A program made the translations under genes and the position numbers. Below the pieces are notes generated by a model. It ran no database searches and was not told the origin of the DNA. It saw only the letters and a list, made by a program, of their open reading frames with translations. Positions 12,000 to 60,692 of a stretch of DNA of 64,000 nt are shown here, piece after piece. The stretch is from contig JACEVL010000427.1 of the NCBI GenBank assembly GCA_020284085.1, positions 430,001 to 494,000 on the forward strand, written 5' to 3'. This DNA is from Aporrectodea caliginosa (Eukaryota; Annelida; Clitellata; Crassiclitellata; Lumbricidae). Positions within the stretch are counted from its first letter, which is position 1; the number at the start of each line of letters is the position of its first letter.

Positions 12000-12770
12000 G
12001 GCTTCTGGCGCTCGCTTCACGATGGTATAATAGGCCCTACTAAGCTGTTTGGGGGATTTGTGCAATCTTCGGTATAGCCGACTGATGCTGCAACGGTGAC
12101 ATAATCGAGGTATAGTGCTCCATATAAGAGGAATCGTACTACGATTTTCCTGGAAACAGATGTTGTATTGCTAGAAGTGTGTTTATCCAAACCTGAAGAT
12201 TGACACGTGGAAATCTCAGACAATGCTTTGTCAGTTAATTGTCCCCAGAAACATGGCGCCGCCCACGAGGTGTGTTTGTTGGCGATGGTAAAAATCATCA
12301 AAAAACGAGTAAATTCCATGTGGTTGACTCGGTAAGTATCGCAGAATAGGACTCGGAAGCAATATATCTAAGAAGAAACACGCCTTTTATGCCACAACAC
12401 GGCTTAGTACCCAGCAGAGTTACTGCAGAAGTAGGACTACGCATTTCTTGGAAGCGAAAGCTATAGCCGCGATCAATAAACGCAGCCAGCGAGATATCAT
12501 GATATATTGGATATCTAATGAAGGGAAGACTTTAAGACTTTGGAGTCTAGCTTGTGCAAAGATAAAGTTTCTGGGCATGAACTTCGGGACTAAGGATGGG
12601 ATGGTTAACTTTGAACTTAGACTTAGTTATTAAGTTTTCTATCTGGACTGAGCCCCGGCCTGTTGTAGTTTTGAACTGCATTAGGCCTAGTTCAACAACT
12701 TCTGAAAGCTTGACTAAAGAAAGGGCAATTTATGCGTAAAAAGTTCGGCTGAACCTTTTTATCCAAACCA
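12000..12770. other. Intergenic, no gene supported
   Basis: A 100-codon open frame on the - strand at 12017-12319 has no recognisable domain and no supporting context. The segment 12240-12290 contains ATGGCGCCGCCCACGAGG, slightly CpG-rich, but nothing else points to a promoter. Confidence 0.35.
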
Positions 12771-12771
12771 G

Positions 12772-12990
12772 GGTGATTTATTTCTAACTTAGTCATTAAG
12801 TGAATGGTTGATTTCTAACTCAGTCATTAAGCGAATGGTTGATTTCTAATCAGTCATTAAGCGAATGGTTGATTTATAACTCAGTCATTAAGCGAGTGAT
12901 TGATTTATAACTCAGCTCAGTCATTAAGCGAGTGATTGATTTATAACTCAGTCATTAAGCGAATGGTTGATTTCTAACTCAGTCAGATAC
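12772..12990 (+). repeat. 30-bp minisatellite, about seven copies
   Basis: The unit is approximately TGATTTCTAACTCAGTCATT followed by AAGCGAATGGT. Copies differ by TTCTAAC/TTATAAC, and one carries an extra CAGCT. Confidence 0.9.
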
Positions 12991-13900
12991 ATAGGCCTTT
13001 GCAATTATAGATTAATAACGGTAGCCGATTGTTTAAAGCGGGCGCTATATGTAACGCGTAGAGAACGGATATGTATAGATCTTGAGCAAGTCCTTCACGG
13101 AGCGGTCCGGAACGGCTTCCGGGGCTTTTTTTATGTTCTGTAATTGGGGTTCGTTTAAATTTTTCTAAAGGTTGTAAGGATTATTTAGATATACTTTAAT
13201 TTAATGTAAGTGTTTTTCAGTGTTATTGATACTAATATAATATGAAACAGAAATATTAGCATCAAATATGTCCCTATGATTGTTCTGAATTTATTGAGTA
13301 TCCGGAATATTTTTCCATATATTGTATTGTATTATATATATCTCGTGAAATCGCCTTCACGATTAAGTCATTCGTCTATGTAAAGACCATGTCGTTTTCT
13401 AAACAATCTTGATCTATGTCTCTCTCTAAGTCAACATATGTAGCCTAAGTGGTCGCCTAATGTCAGACTCTAAGGCCGCCTATATATAAACATTTAAGGA
13501 CGTGTCACAGAACGGTATAATAGGTAAGCTATATTAATCTTCGGCCTATAGGTATTGGCCTGCCGTGCAGAAGGCCTAGCTAGTCCAGCATTGGAGAGGG
13601 CAATTCGGGTAGCCTTAATTGAATTAAGGCGATCTCAAGTGGAGTGTACGTTGTATAGAGTTCTATTTGAAATGAAGACAATGGACCCATACATACAGCC
13701 TAAATACAGCGTAATATCCCAAGCAGAAATTTTACCTTGAATGTAGGCCTATTTTAACGATTTTGGAATTGCAAATACAAATAATTATATAGGCTACATG
13801 CAGTAGATAATTATGAGATCATGAGATCATTCAGCTTGCAATACCGGAATTATAATTATATTATATATATATAAAAAGGCTTTAGTTATATAATCTACTA
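12990..13900. other. Intergenic, nothing recognised except a short SINE remnant
   Basis: A GATCTTGAGCAAGTCCTTCA string near 13078 matches the body of the tRNA-derived SINEs. I see no exon. Confidence 0.4.
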
Positions 13901-13902
13901 CA

Positions 13903-14012
13903 CACCCGCACGCGTGCATGCACACGCACACGCACACACACACGCACACACACGCACACACGCACAAACACACACACACACACGCACACACACACACACA
14001 CAAACACACACA
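13903..14012 (+). repeat. (CA)n / (CACACG)n microsatellite
   Basis: About 110 bases of CA repeats with regular CACG substitutions. Confidence 0.95.
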
Positions 14013-14059
14013 GGCCTGAAGGAGGTAAGAATTAAGTTACAGCGTCAGGCCTACTGGTA

Positions 14060-14210
14060 TGCGAAAGAGTAGGCTCTAGTGATTGCCTGTGCTGACCTGT
14101 CAACCCAGAAGTTGGAGGTTCAAAACCAGTGAGAGTTAAAAGACGTCTTCAGATTTCTGCTCTACTCATGCCCTTGGGTCAACTCTGCTATAAAACTGGC
14201 AGTATATATA
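14060..14210 (+). mobile_element. tRNA-derived SINE fragment
   Basis: A tRNA-like head has an A-box-like TAGTGATTGCC and a B-box GGAGGTTCAAAACC. It is followed by GCCCTTGGGTCAACTCTGC, as in other lineage SINEs. Confidence 0.55.
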
Positions 14211-14931
14211 ATTAACTAATTTTTTAAAGTTAAACTATAACTATTTTTCAACTAAAATAAACAAGTTTAACTAAAAGTTGGCAACTGATTTTGTAAATAA
14301 GTTAACCAAACTAAATATATTTAGGCCTACTTAACCTTTTCCAACTTTTTAACAACTTTTCACGAACATTTTCACAATGACAGAGTCACAGAGGTTATGT
14401 GAACTGTAATAATGCCAAATGTCAATGACAATTTCTCTTTCAAACTATGTAATGTGTAATAGACTAATAATCCTAGTAGGGCCTACAGTTCTACCAGGGA
14501 AATCATGAAGAAAGTTGCTAATGCATCTTGCAATGCAATGCAGTTCACTTGACAGTTGACTTGAGTAATAAAACCAGTTAGACTGCTTAATAGCCTACTT
14601 ATGACAGTCATAATGAATCATTGCGGAAGATAGTTGCGTAGTTGCTAATTTTGCTAGTTAAACATTTCAGTTAAGAAATAAAAAATATTAGTTAAATTTT
14701 GGTTTTAATTAGTAAACTATTTGTTTAGTTAAACTTTTACCTTAACTAATTTTTTTTAGTTTAACTAAAAGTTTTCAACTTTTTAGATAACTTTTGCCCA
14801 TCACTGAAAACTGTCTGTACGCTGTAGATGGTAAATGGATGACGATGTAGAAGACTCGATTCTCGGTCTTGCATGCCGAGGTTAAGAAAATACAGGCGCT
14901 AACATTTTACACCAATGTCTGTCTGTCTCTG

Positions 14932-15178
14932 AGGCTTTACTTAAGGGACTGTTATTCGCCTCCTCCTCTCCTCCTCCTCCTCCTCCTCCTCCTCCTCCTC
15001 CACCTCTTCTTCTTCTTCTTCTTCTTCTTCTTCCTCCTCCTCCTCATCCACCTCTTCTTCTCCTTGTTCGTCCTTCTCCTCCTTCTCCTCCTCCTCCTCC
15101 TCCTCCTCCTCCTCCTTCTCCTCCTCTCCTTCTCCTCCTCCTCCTCCTCCTCCTCCTCCTTCTCCTTCTCCTCTCCTA
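14932..15178 (+). repeat. SINE family C end followed by a (CTC)n tract
   Basis: ACTTAAGGGACTGTTATTC matches the 3' end of the family C SINEs (CTTAAGGGACTGCTCTTC). It runs directly into about 220 bases of CTC/CTT repeats, which probably grew from the SINE tail. Confidence 0.75.
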
Positions 15179-15179
15179 G

Positions 15180-16017
15180 GACTCCTGGGACCTCCTAGAC
15201 TCCTAGGACTACTGATAACTTTCCATTTTATGGAATAACGATTATCCAACTTCCTGTTAATTGTTCAAAAATCAGGTTAGAGTTTGCAACTGCAATTGCG
15301 AATATGCAGTGGTTTCTTAAACTCGTTTCAACGACTGAATTATGCGCTGGAATCTGCACCGACCTTGTAGGCTAAGTAAACGATTTATAAATATTTTGCC
15401 TAAGCTATTCAACTGCCTCTTCATTTGCATAATCCTCTAAGTCCAGGTAAGCAATTTTTGTGTGGGATTGGCTGCCCGAACAAAGCTATACTCTAGTGGG
15501 CTACTAATACACCTTCCAACGTGTGTGTGTAAATTTGCCCATAATAGCTCAATGAGGACCGAGTGAGCGCCGAAAAAGCATGCGCGTGGTGGCCCGCTCC
15601 CATGGTTATTTAGTTAAACGTCTTCGGTTTGTCCATATTGCGAGTATGGACTAGCCCTAGGCTAAGTGAGATGGTCGATGATGATAGGCCCTTACGAAAG
15701 CCGCCCGACTGGCAGGGCAAATTTGATAACTGACTCGGCGATATTTGAAGATCACGTCTACTCACAGCGCATGCAGGGCCCTTTATGGTCTAATTTATCA
15801 GCCCACGCACTTAACTGGATCAAATTTTCTCCTCCACTTTACAGGCATAGGCTAGGTTAGCCCACTCACAGAGCCCTTTAATCTTGCACACGGAAAGTCT
15901 TGTCCGACAGTCCCACTCTGAATTTTGACTTTAAATCGCTCTAATATAAATTCAGAGGACAATAATTCTAATAATTTGATAGAAATAGGGTAGAACTAAA
16001 GCGAGTTTTGGTTTCAG
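15180..16017. other. Upstream flank of the p53-like gene, nothing firmly recognised
   Basis: No exon is supported. CpG-bearing words such as GCATGCGCGTGG appear near 15580. A possible splice acceptor (TTTTGGTTTCAG) ends at about 16017, so a 5' untranslated exon may begin at 16018. Confidence 0.35.
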
Positions 16018-16153
16018 TGCGTTAAGTTTCGGAAAGTGAGTTTCGCAGGCCTTGGTTTTGGACGCGCGTACGTGTCCTGTCTAGTGTTACCGTCGGTCGT
16101 GGCGTGGCGCCAGTGGCTAACGTTAGAGATAGTCACCGTTGGTAAGGAACAAG
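16018..16153 (+). promoter_or_regulatory. CpG-rich promoter or 5' UTR of the p53-like gene
   Basis: Roughly a dozen CpG dinucleotides occur in 135 bases (for example GGACGCGCGTACGTG and GTCGTGGCGTGGCGCC), far above the surrounding DNA. It ends at the first ATG of the p53-like gene (16154). No TATA box is evident. It could be a CpG-type promoter or a 5' untranslated exon; the sequence alone cannot decide. Confidence 0.45.
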
Positions 16154-53247
<37,094 letters not shown>

Positions 53248-53251
<4 letters not shown>

Positions 53252-53306
53252 CCCTTTAACGATGAGCTGCTTATGGTTTAGTACACGCTCGTCATTAAAG
53301 GGTTAA
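53248..53306. mobile_element. 59-bp TTAA-bounded palindrome overlapping the p53-like stop codon
   Basis: TTAACCCTTTAACGATGAGC on the left and GCTCGTCATTAAAGGGTTAA on the right pair at 18 of 20 positions. Both ends are TTAA, the target of piggyBac transposases, and TTAACCCTTT resembles piggyBac termini. The TAA stop of the p53-like gene is the left end. Confidence 0.65.
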
Positions 53307-53309
53307 GGC

Positions 53310-53890
53310 AGCAAGAGCCATACAACCTTGGACGCGATTGGCTTACCGTTTCCCTGGACAGATTGACGGCCGATGCTGTCGCTAAGTTTCCGTTTTCTGT
53401 GATGTTGATGGCGTTGCTAGGCAGACGGTTGCTATTGACGATTGTTCTGAAACTTATTTTGTTCCGAGTCCGCATGTATGTAAAGTGATATGATGAATTC
53501 TTTAAATTGATTCCATAGCCCTGGTTTTGTATCGTATGTAGCTATTAACCCTTTCTAGTTACCTCCGTCTACTTTATGATTATGTATTTTAGTATCATAT
53601 AGGTACCATATCCACAGCTGAGCTTTTTTATGCATTATCTTTAACTATGCTGTAAGGGAAGACAACCACCTTTTAGTCATAATAATCATTATTTTAATAT
53701 TTTACTATTATTTATGATTCATACCAGTGGCTTCCTCTGAATTTATTTATTCGTTTGTGCCATTAGTATTAATTAATTTAAGCATATTTTTGCCACCTTG
53801 GAAGGAATCGGTTGAGGAACTGATCGTCTTGTTATTGCTATTTATTATATTATTATCATATTATTATTATTTTGGATGTAGCTGCTACTA
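53310..53890 (+). other. Probable 3' untranslated region of the p53-like gene
   Basis: No exon is seen. AT-rich sequence continues after the palindrome; I could not fix a polyadenylation site. A second TTAACCCTTT word occurs near 53545. Confidence 0.4.
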
Positions 53891-53894
53891 CTCA

Positions 53895-54065
53895 TTCAGC
53901 TGACGCAGTTAGCTACAGTGGTAAGAGTCCAATGAGCCTCTGTGTTTGCAGATCCCAGTTCACCTCCCGAACCTGAAAACCTCTCTTTACCAGTGAAGAC
54001 ACTGGACCGGGTCGGGAGCGCCTCTGTTTTTGAGTGGCGCTATATAAATGCTCGATTACAATTAC
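53895..54065 (+). mobile_element. tRNA-derived SINE with L2-type tail
   Basis: Head GCTGACGCAGTTAGCTACAG and GTGGTAAGAG; body GGTCGGGAGCGCCTCTG; tail GAGTGGCGCTATATAAATG. Confidence 0.75.
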
Positions 54066-54199
54066 GATGATGGCTTATTTCAGAGATTTTAATCTTGGGC
54101 CAGCATGGTCTGTACATGGGAACCCTCAACCCCACGGCTCCCATTTAAACGGGCAATTATTGGTGAAGGATCTCACCTGATTAACTCATTAAAAAATTA

Positions 54200-54450
54200 A
54201 CAGGGTTGAGGCCATACAGTTGCTATAGAAACCGGGCTGAAACCATAATGTTGCTATAGAAACAGGGCTGAGACCATAATGTTGCTATAGAAACAGGGCA
54301 GAGACCATAATGTTGCAATAGAAACAGGGCTGAGACCATAATGTTGCTATAGAAACAGGGCTGAGACCATAATGTTGCCATAGAAACAGGGCTGAGGCCA
54401 TATAGTTGCTATAGAAACAGGGTTGAGGCGATACAGTTGCTATAGAAAAC
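54200..54450 (+). repeat. 31-bp minisatellite, about eight copies
   Basis: Unit GCTATAGAAACAGGGCTGAG then ACCATAATGTT. Outer copies read GGCCATA and the inner ones ACCATAA. Confidence 0.95.
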
Positions 54451-54957
54451 CTGTATACCGGTATTTACATTTTATATTTGACATCCACTGCTGCAACTGC
54501 TAGACGTTAACTGTTTTAATTAAAAAAGTGTGAATGGAGGCCAATTCTTAATGTAGTTTTTTAATGAGAATCAACTAGTTTACAGAATTATAGAGTAGTA
54601 CGAGTTCGTAGCTGTAATCTGGATTTTCTGCAGCTTTGGCCCAATGAATTTTATCGTAGGTTCACGTAAGTTCATGTTTGATCCTAGTTTTCCGTCATTA
54701 GCGTTAAGAGTGCTTTTGACGGGTATCTGTGGAAGAGGTGCTACAGAAATTTCTCATTACACTACATTACACTACATAAGGAGTAGATACAAAAGGCAAA
54801 AGCCTCTCAGCATTTTCATGGGCATTAAGTGGGACCCATATGGGCTTTGTATGGGACCCATTTGGGAGTATGGGACCCATATGGGAATAGGCTACCAGCA
54901 GAGAAGGGACAACTTCTGCTGTGCACCACATTATGACTGTCGCGGTTTTGACATTTT

Positions 54958-55085
54958 GGGCTGAGTGGTCGTGTGGTTGCTCTGTACAATGGAGTTATCA
55001 GGTTGGAACCCCTCATAAATAAGTCTGCAACGTCCGGAATACACACACAGGTTGAGCACCCTTTGAATGATACCATGTAATTACC
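54958..55085 (+). mobile_element. tRNA-derived SINE fragment
   Basis: GGGCTGAGTGGTCGTGTGGTT and the B-box-like CAGGTTGGAACCCCTC look like a tRNA head. Confidence 0.45.
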
Positions 55086-55280
55086 CATAGATACGTAAAT
55101 TTTGCTTCATGAGCTTTATGAAATACGATATATAAAGTTTATATATATATAAATATACATATTTATATATTATAAATTATATATATGAAATATATATACC
55201 TATTATTCTGTCTCTGTATATATCTATTTGTAGAGTATTATAATTTTAAGTTGATGAATTGGTTACTGATCAATTTTCAG

Positions 55281-55448
55281 TACACTGGAAACTCATTACA
55301 ATCACTGTCTGAGGTCCATTTAAAAAAGATCCATGTTATAATATAATTTTATAATGCATTTGTTTTCCATTGGTGAACTAATAATCTCGGCCATTTTATA
55401 TCAAAATGCAGGCTGCAATGAAGTGTGTTTTAATGAGAGTCCAGTGTA
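55281..55448. mobile_element. Tc1/mariner-like MITE
   Basis: TACACTGGAAACTCATTA at the left and TAATGAGAGTCCAGTGTA at the right are inverted repeats bounded by TA. The CACTGGA...CTCATTA pattern is in line with the pogo group, but this is a short, inactive copy. Confidence 0.6.
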
Positions 55449-55459
55449 TATTATGTGTA

Positions 55460-57470
55460 CATTTCAATATGGAAACTTTGAGGAAATCATTAAAATTGTA
55501 ACGTAGCATAAGGCAACTGGATATTGAAATACTGTCTCAAAAGCTCAGTCAAGTGAGTAGAGGAGGGTCAATTAAGGATGAATGAAAAATATATCTGGGT
55601 TCTGTTTAAACTGCTTAATCTAGTCAACTTTCGTCAAAGCCTAGAGTGAGCATTATTGGTCAAGCTAGGTATGTCAGAGAAATGCGGTCTGCACTCTGTA
55701 CTGATTCACTCCAAGGATATGTTTGACTTTTACAAATTGATGCCTTATTTATTGTAAGAATGGCACTTTAGAAGTTATTTAACACTAAGCTGTATGGGAT
55801 TGATGATTGTGAATCATAAACATGGTTTCATATACAGCTTACCCTTCCTTTCAAGGTGTTACTTAATTGCCTTTTGTTACACTTTTGCAACTTGTTTGGA
55901 TATAACTTGTTCAGAACTGGATATAACTTATTCAGAATTCGAGCACCTCTGAGTTGTTTTCTTGAAGGAGTAATATATCAATTTTTCGGTATAAATGAAT
56001 GAATGAATGATCTGTGTAGGAATGACTGGTATACCAGAAACACCATGTATGCTGTCTCTGGGCATCAAATCAAGAACCACCATATAAAAATGTCCTGTTA
56101 TAACAAGTGGATTTTCATTTGGTGAATTAATTTTGGTTCTATGTCCCCAACTGTGTTATATCAGAATTCTAGTTATATCATGCGTGTTATAACAAGTCTT
56201 CGGTTTACATGGACATTTACGTAATGTAAAATCTCCGTAAGTTCTCAGTGCCCCACAAAAGCCACGTCAGGGAGACCGGCTTATTCAGAGTCGCTGTTTA
56301 GCACCCACAGAGGCACTGAAAATCTATTGAACATTTATTTTTTCTGCTGGTAGATGGCAAGGTGTAATCGTCTAAAGTTATCAGTGATAGTCTATTTATT
56401 GTCTGTTGCTGTGTCATTAGTTTTGGTTTTTGTTTGATTTATATCCGTTGTCGACGGTTACCATTTTCGTGTTTCTCTCATTCTTGCGTGTGCAGTATTA
56501 TCTATGTTATGTAACGTACCAAGGTGTAGACAGCATTTTGGTGAAAGAATTGCGTAACTTAAATCATTTGTGAATAACCTAAATGAACTTTAATAACATC
56601 ATCTGTGAATAAGCTAAATATTTCTGTGTGCTTCTGATTCCAGTATTGATGTCGGGCACATAAATAAATCTCATTATTATTGTTTTAATAACGTGGGCTT
56701 TTCCAAACTGGTCTTGTGAATAACATCCCCACAGCTTCCTGTATTGCCACCGCATTGTATATTTTAATTTTAATTTAAGGAAATTGCAGCAAATGGACTG
56801 AACTATGCCTTCTTTGCCTATGACTAGTGAATAGAATCGAGTGGTAAATAAATTCTGCATTACCAGTTTGACATTCATTCATTACATGCAGTTGCATCTT
56901 TTTAAATTTTATACTAATAAATATTATGTTAATTCGTGCTGTTTTGTCTTCTGCACAGTGATGTCCATTGTATTTATATAAGAAATTCCTATTTGTAGTT
57001 CTCTTTTATTGACCTAATTATTATTCTAGTAGTTTTCTAATGTTTCATTTGCTTACTGTTTTGTGCTGCTTTTCTCTCGGTTCTAAACAACGAATTCATT
57101 TGAGATTAAAAGCATTTTCTGTATTTAATGTAACTTGTATGTTGTATTCTGTTTTATTGATTATAAAACTGCCATTGGTGCTTGCCTATGTGGTCCAGCT
57201 GATGCTTATGATGGTAAATGGTGGCACTATCTGGCAGATGATAATAGAACAAAAGGGTAGTTTAGTTTTTAATAAGAATGAGACAAAAGATGCCGACATG
57301 GAAAAGGAGTGACTGAGGAAGCAGTGGCAGTTATCATCGTTCCCTTCTCAATCTCATTTCCTGGGTTTTTTAAAATTAATATTTGTGCTCAATTCCTCTG
57401 GCATCCAATTCATGGCCTCCAGAACCATTTGCAGTTAAGCACCACTGCTTGTATTGTATAATGTATTGTA
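55460..57470. other. Intergenic, no exon supported
   Basis: AT-rich DNA with a few GTTATAACAAGT words near 56095 and 56190. Upstream exons of the channel gene were looked for here and not found. Confidence 0.4.
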
Positions 57471-57474
57471 TTGT

Positions 57475-57775
57475 ATATTATTTATAAAGCACCTCTTGCA
57501 GTGAACACCAATCAGAGGTGCTCCCTATGCGAAAGACCCAGAGAAAAGAAAGTGGTTTTGCGACAGTGTAAAGGAGGCACTTGGATTACCAGTTAACAGC
57601 GAAGAGCATATCGACGGATAGAGAGGATTCCATAGTGCAGGACCAATGAAGGCAAAAGCTCCAGTTTTGGCCATAGCAGTTCTTGCCTGCGTAGCAACCG
57701 GCTGCTCATATGCAAATCTGTTTGCTTTCACCAGCTTACCTCTTGATATCAACATCACTGGGTAATATTACTTTT
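57475..57775 (-). pseudogene. LINE 3' end, antisense
   Basis: ATTGTATTGTAT repeats, ATTTATAAAGCACCTCTTG, then the complementary strand reads KTGAFAFIGPALWNPLYPSI, a LINE C-terminus. Confidence 0.75.
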
Positions 57776-58249
57776 ATTACTTTTTATTAGCTTTATTACA
57801 ATATTTATATAATTTTGCTGTGTAGTAATTTACCACTGCAAAAAACTGTCGGTTAGATTTGCTTAGTTGGAAATTGTGGATTTTTAGGTTGGAAATTGTG
57901 GATTCATTTTGGTTTGAATATGTGGAATCATTTGAGGCCAAAAGCATTGATGTTATTTTTAATCCTTGTAATTTTTCTGCCGCTGTAATAAAGAGTATTT
58001 TCTAATACGTAGTTTTTCTGTAAAATGCGCCTCTGTGTGCATGTATGTATACATGTGGCAGACAAGCCACGCGATTTATTTTTAGCTGGCCAATTTCTTT
58101 GAAACTATGCAAGTCATCAGACAGCGTTATGTAACGGACACCAAAATCCATCCTCTTCGAAATTGCAGGACAATTAACTTTGCAGAGCTTGCATTTTGAC
58201 AAAATATGCATTCTGCCCAAATAAAAACACTTTTAGACAAAATCTCAGC

Positions 58250-58960
58250 CCTATTTCACCCACTTACCCACATAATTATATCAGTCTGAGATTATTTTCT
58301 GATTGCCTAGGTGGATAACTCATGATTGGAAGAATAAAACCTTCAAAAACACAGGGTGAATGACACTTAGAAGTGAGATAATGTGTGAAAATAGCCTTTC
58401 CCCGTGTTTAGACCCACATTTCACCCACTTACCCACATAATTATATCAGTCTGAGATTATTTTCTGATTGCCTAGGTGGATAACTCATGATTGGAAGAAT
58501 AAAACCTTCAAAAACACAGTGTGAATGACACTTAGAGTGAGAAAATGTCTGAAAATGGCCTTTCCCCGTGTTTAGACCCACATTTCACCCACTTACCCAC
58601 ATAATTATATCAGTCTGAGATTATTTTCTGATTGCCTAGGTGGATAACTCATGATTGGAAGAATAAAACCTTCAAAAACACAGGGTGAATGACACTTAGA
58701 GTGAGAAAATGTGTGAAAATAGCCTTTCCCCGTGTTTAGACCCACATTTCACCCACTTACCCACATAATTATATCAGTCTGAGATTATTTTCTGATTGCC
58801 TAGGTGGATAACTCATGATTGGAAGAATAAAACCTTCAAAAACACAGGGTGAATGACACTTAGAGTGAGAAAATGTGTGAAAATGGCTTTTCCCCGTGTT
58901 TAGACCCACATTTCACCCACTTACCCACATAATTATATCAGTTTGAGATTATTTTCTGAT
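58250..58960 (+). repeat. 164-bp tandem repeat, four copies and a partial fifth
   Basis: ATTTCACCCACTTACCCAC begins units at 58253, 58418, 58582, 58746 and 58910 (period 165, then 164). Inner copies are almost identical; the last diverges after TTATTTTCTGAT. AATCAAATGACACTTAG-like words (GTGAATGACACTTAGAGTG) mark each unit. No coding frame. Confidence 0.97.
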
Positions 58961-59474
58961 AGCGTAAGTGAATAACTGTTGATTGGTGATGGTTTTGTTG
59001 CAAGATATTGTGTAGAAATGTGAAAATATGAAAATGTTTATATACGTATTTGACGTGCGGCTTTCCATACCGAATATCCAATATCCGAATGTGAATATCA
59101 AACCAACTTGACAGAGGTCGGCAGCGCACGGTTTCAACGTTAATTGTGCCTTCCTTTTCCTCTAAATTACGGGAGAAACTTCGATAAATTCACCGATCAA
59201 AAGGTACCCTAATGATCTTGCAGTAAATATCTTACCGGTGATGAAACATAAAACTCCCAACAGGCCTTGAACACTTGAAAATCAAAGTTTGATTCAACGA
59301 AACAACAAATGGCCCTCATAACCCTTTCAACAAGAAAATCAACTGCCTACGTCAGAGATTTTAACAAAGAGGCCTACGTCATCTTAACCGGAAATTTTGA
59401 CAACAGCCAATGAGCAGTAGCCGTTCCTTTTTGAACATGGATGATTGGCTAAAATTGGGTCAAGTATCGTATCG

Positions 59475-59765
59475 TTTCGTATCGTATCTAAAGATTTATA
59501 TAGCGCCTCTCTCAGAATAACTATTCAGAAGCGCTCTCAGCACGAAAACCCTGGGGAAAAGAAACGTCTTTAAAGAACGAGAGACCAAAGAGGAAAAACT
59601 AGTCATTAGTTTAGCCCTTAATGAGGGGGAAGGTTATTCCAAGTAGAGGGACCAACCACAGCAAATGCCCGGCGTTGAGCCAAGGCAGTCCTAGTCCTAG
59701 GAACAAAAAGATCTAGCCAATCAGCAGAGCGCAAGGAACGAGATGAGGTCGCAGATAACGGCTTT
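59475..59765 (-). pseudogene. LINE 3' end, antisense
   Basis: CGTATCGTATCTAAAGATTT, ATATAGCGCCTCTCTCAG, then a region corresponding to RRAFAVVGPSTWNNLP-type coding (GGTTATTCCAAGTAGAGGG on the + strand). Decayed. Confidence 0.7.
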
Positions 59766-60067
59766 CGCATAATTATAGTCAGAAAGATAGCCTACGCCTA
59801 CTTTGGGGCACTGCTCAGCTGTAGGCCACGGTAGCGCCTTTATTTCCCCTCTATTTCAGCAGAAGATCCACGTAGGATCCTGGGTCTTCAAAATACAGTC
59901 AACTACAAATAGGCCTATAGACCTGTCAATCAAAACTCTGAGGAACCCACACACCAAATCTGCATCGTTATCACAATTCAGTAAACAGTGGGCTCAAAAA
60001 CAACAATTCTTAATAAGGCATTTTACAGGCTAATTATTTCAGCTGTGTCATTTTCTGTTTACATTAT

Positions 60068-60353
60068 AATAAATAATAATAATTATTATTATTATTCTTT
60101 AATTAAGCGCTAGGCAAACGCACTGCGCTGTACATGTACAGGTTACGGCGATTAAACAATTCACAAGAACACAAATTACAGTTCTAAGACATTAATCAAC
60201 AAAGCTGCAGCCATGCAAAGCGCAAGTTGATTGTACTTTTGCTGCCACCTAGGGAATGAAGATTTCAGCTAAACCCAGAGGGGCTTAATTACGGGAATCG
60301 ATCCGGGTCCGTGAAAACTTCAGGCAAGAACCACTATACTATCCCCCTCCCCA
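60068..60353 (-). mobile_element. tRNA-derived SINE family A, antisense, diverged
   Basis: ATT-repeat tail, TTAAGCGCTAGGCAAACGCA, CTGTACATGTACAGG, CAATTCACAAGAACACAAAT; the head is diverged (GAATCGATCCGGGTCC). Confidence 0.8.
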
Positions 60354-60432
60354 TGTGTATATATTACTACTTGACTACTTGCCATGAGAACCCACTCTTT
60401 TGTGATTACTGAATGCATGTTTGTTTGTGTAG

Positions 60433-60692
60433 ATTGCTGGGTTTCAGCTGACTTCCGATCAAATCGAACAGGTGCTTGGAGTTGACACGACTCTCGCTGC
60501 TCTTCTCAACCTTTCTTCAACTACTATTCCGATGCTTGTTCGTACTTACGATTCGAGTCTCAAGCAGACGCTTAGCAATGTCCAATTGGAGCTGCGTTCG
60601 GCACAACAGGTGGCCATCAAGAGAGTCAATACTCTCAACCAGCAGCTGAGCAACTTCAACGATTCTACTATCATCGGAGACAGCTTTGTCGG
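60433..60692 (+). CDS. Channel gene exon a, ectodomain
   Basis: Acceptor TTGTTTGTGTAG, donor GTCGG|GTATGA. Product starts IAGFQLTSDQIEQVLGVDTT and ends IIGDSFVG, predicted largely helical. The entry phase is assumed from the open frame. Confidence 0.75.
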
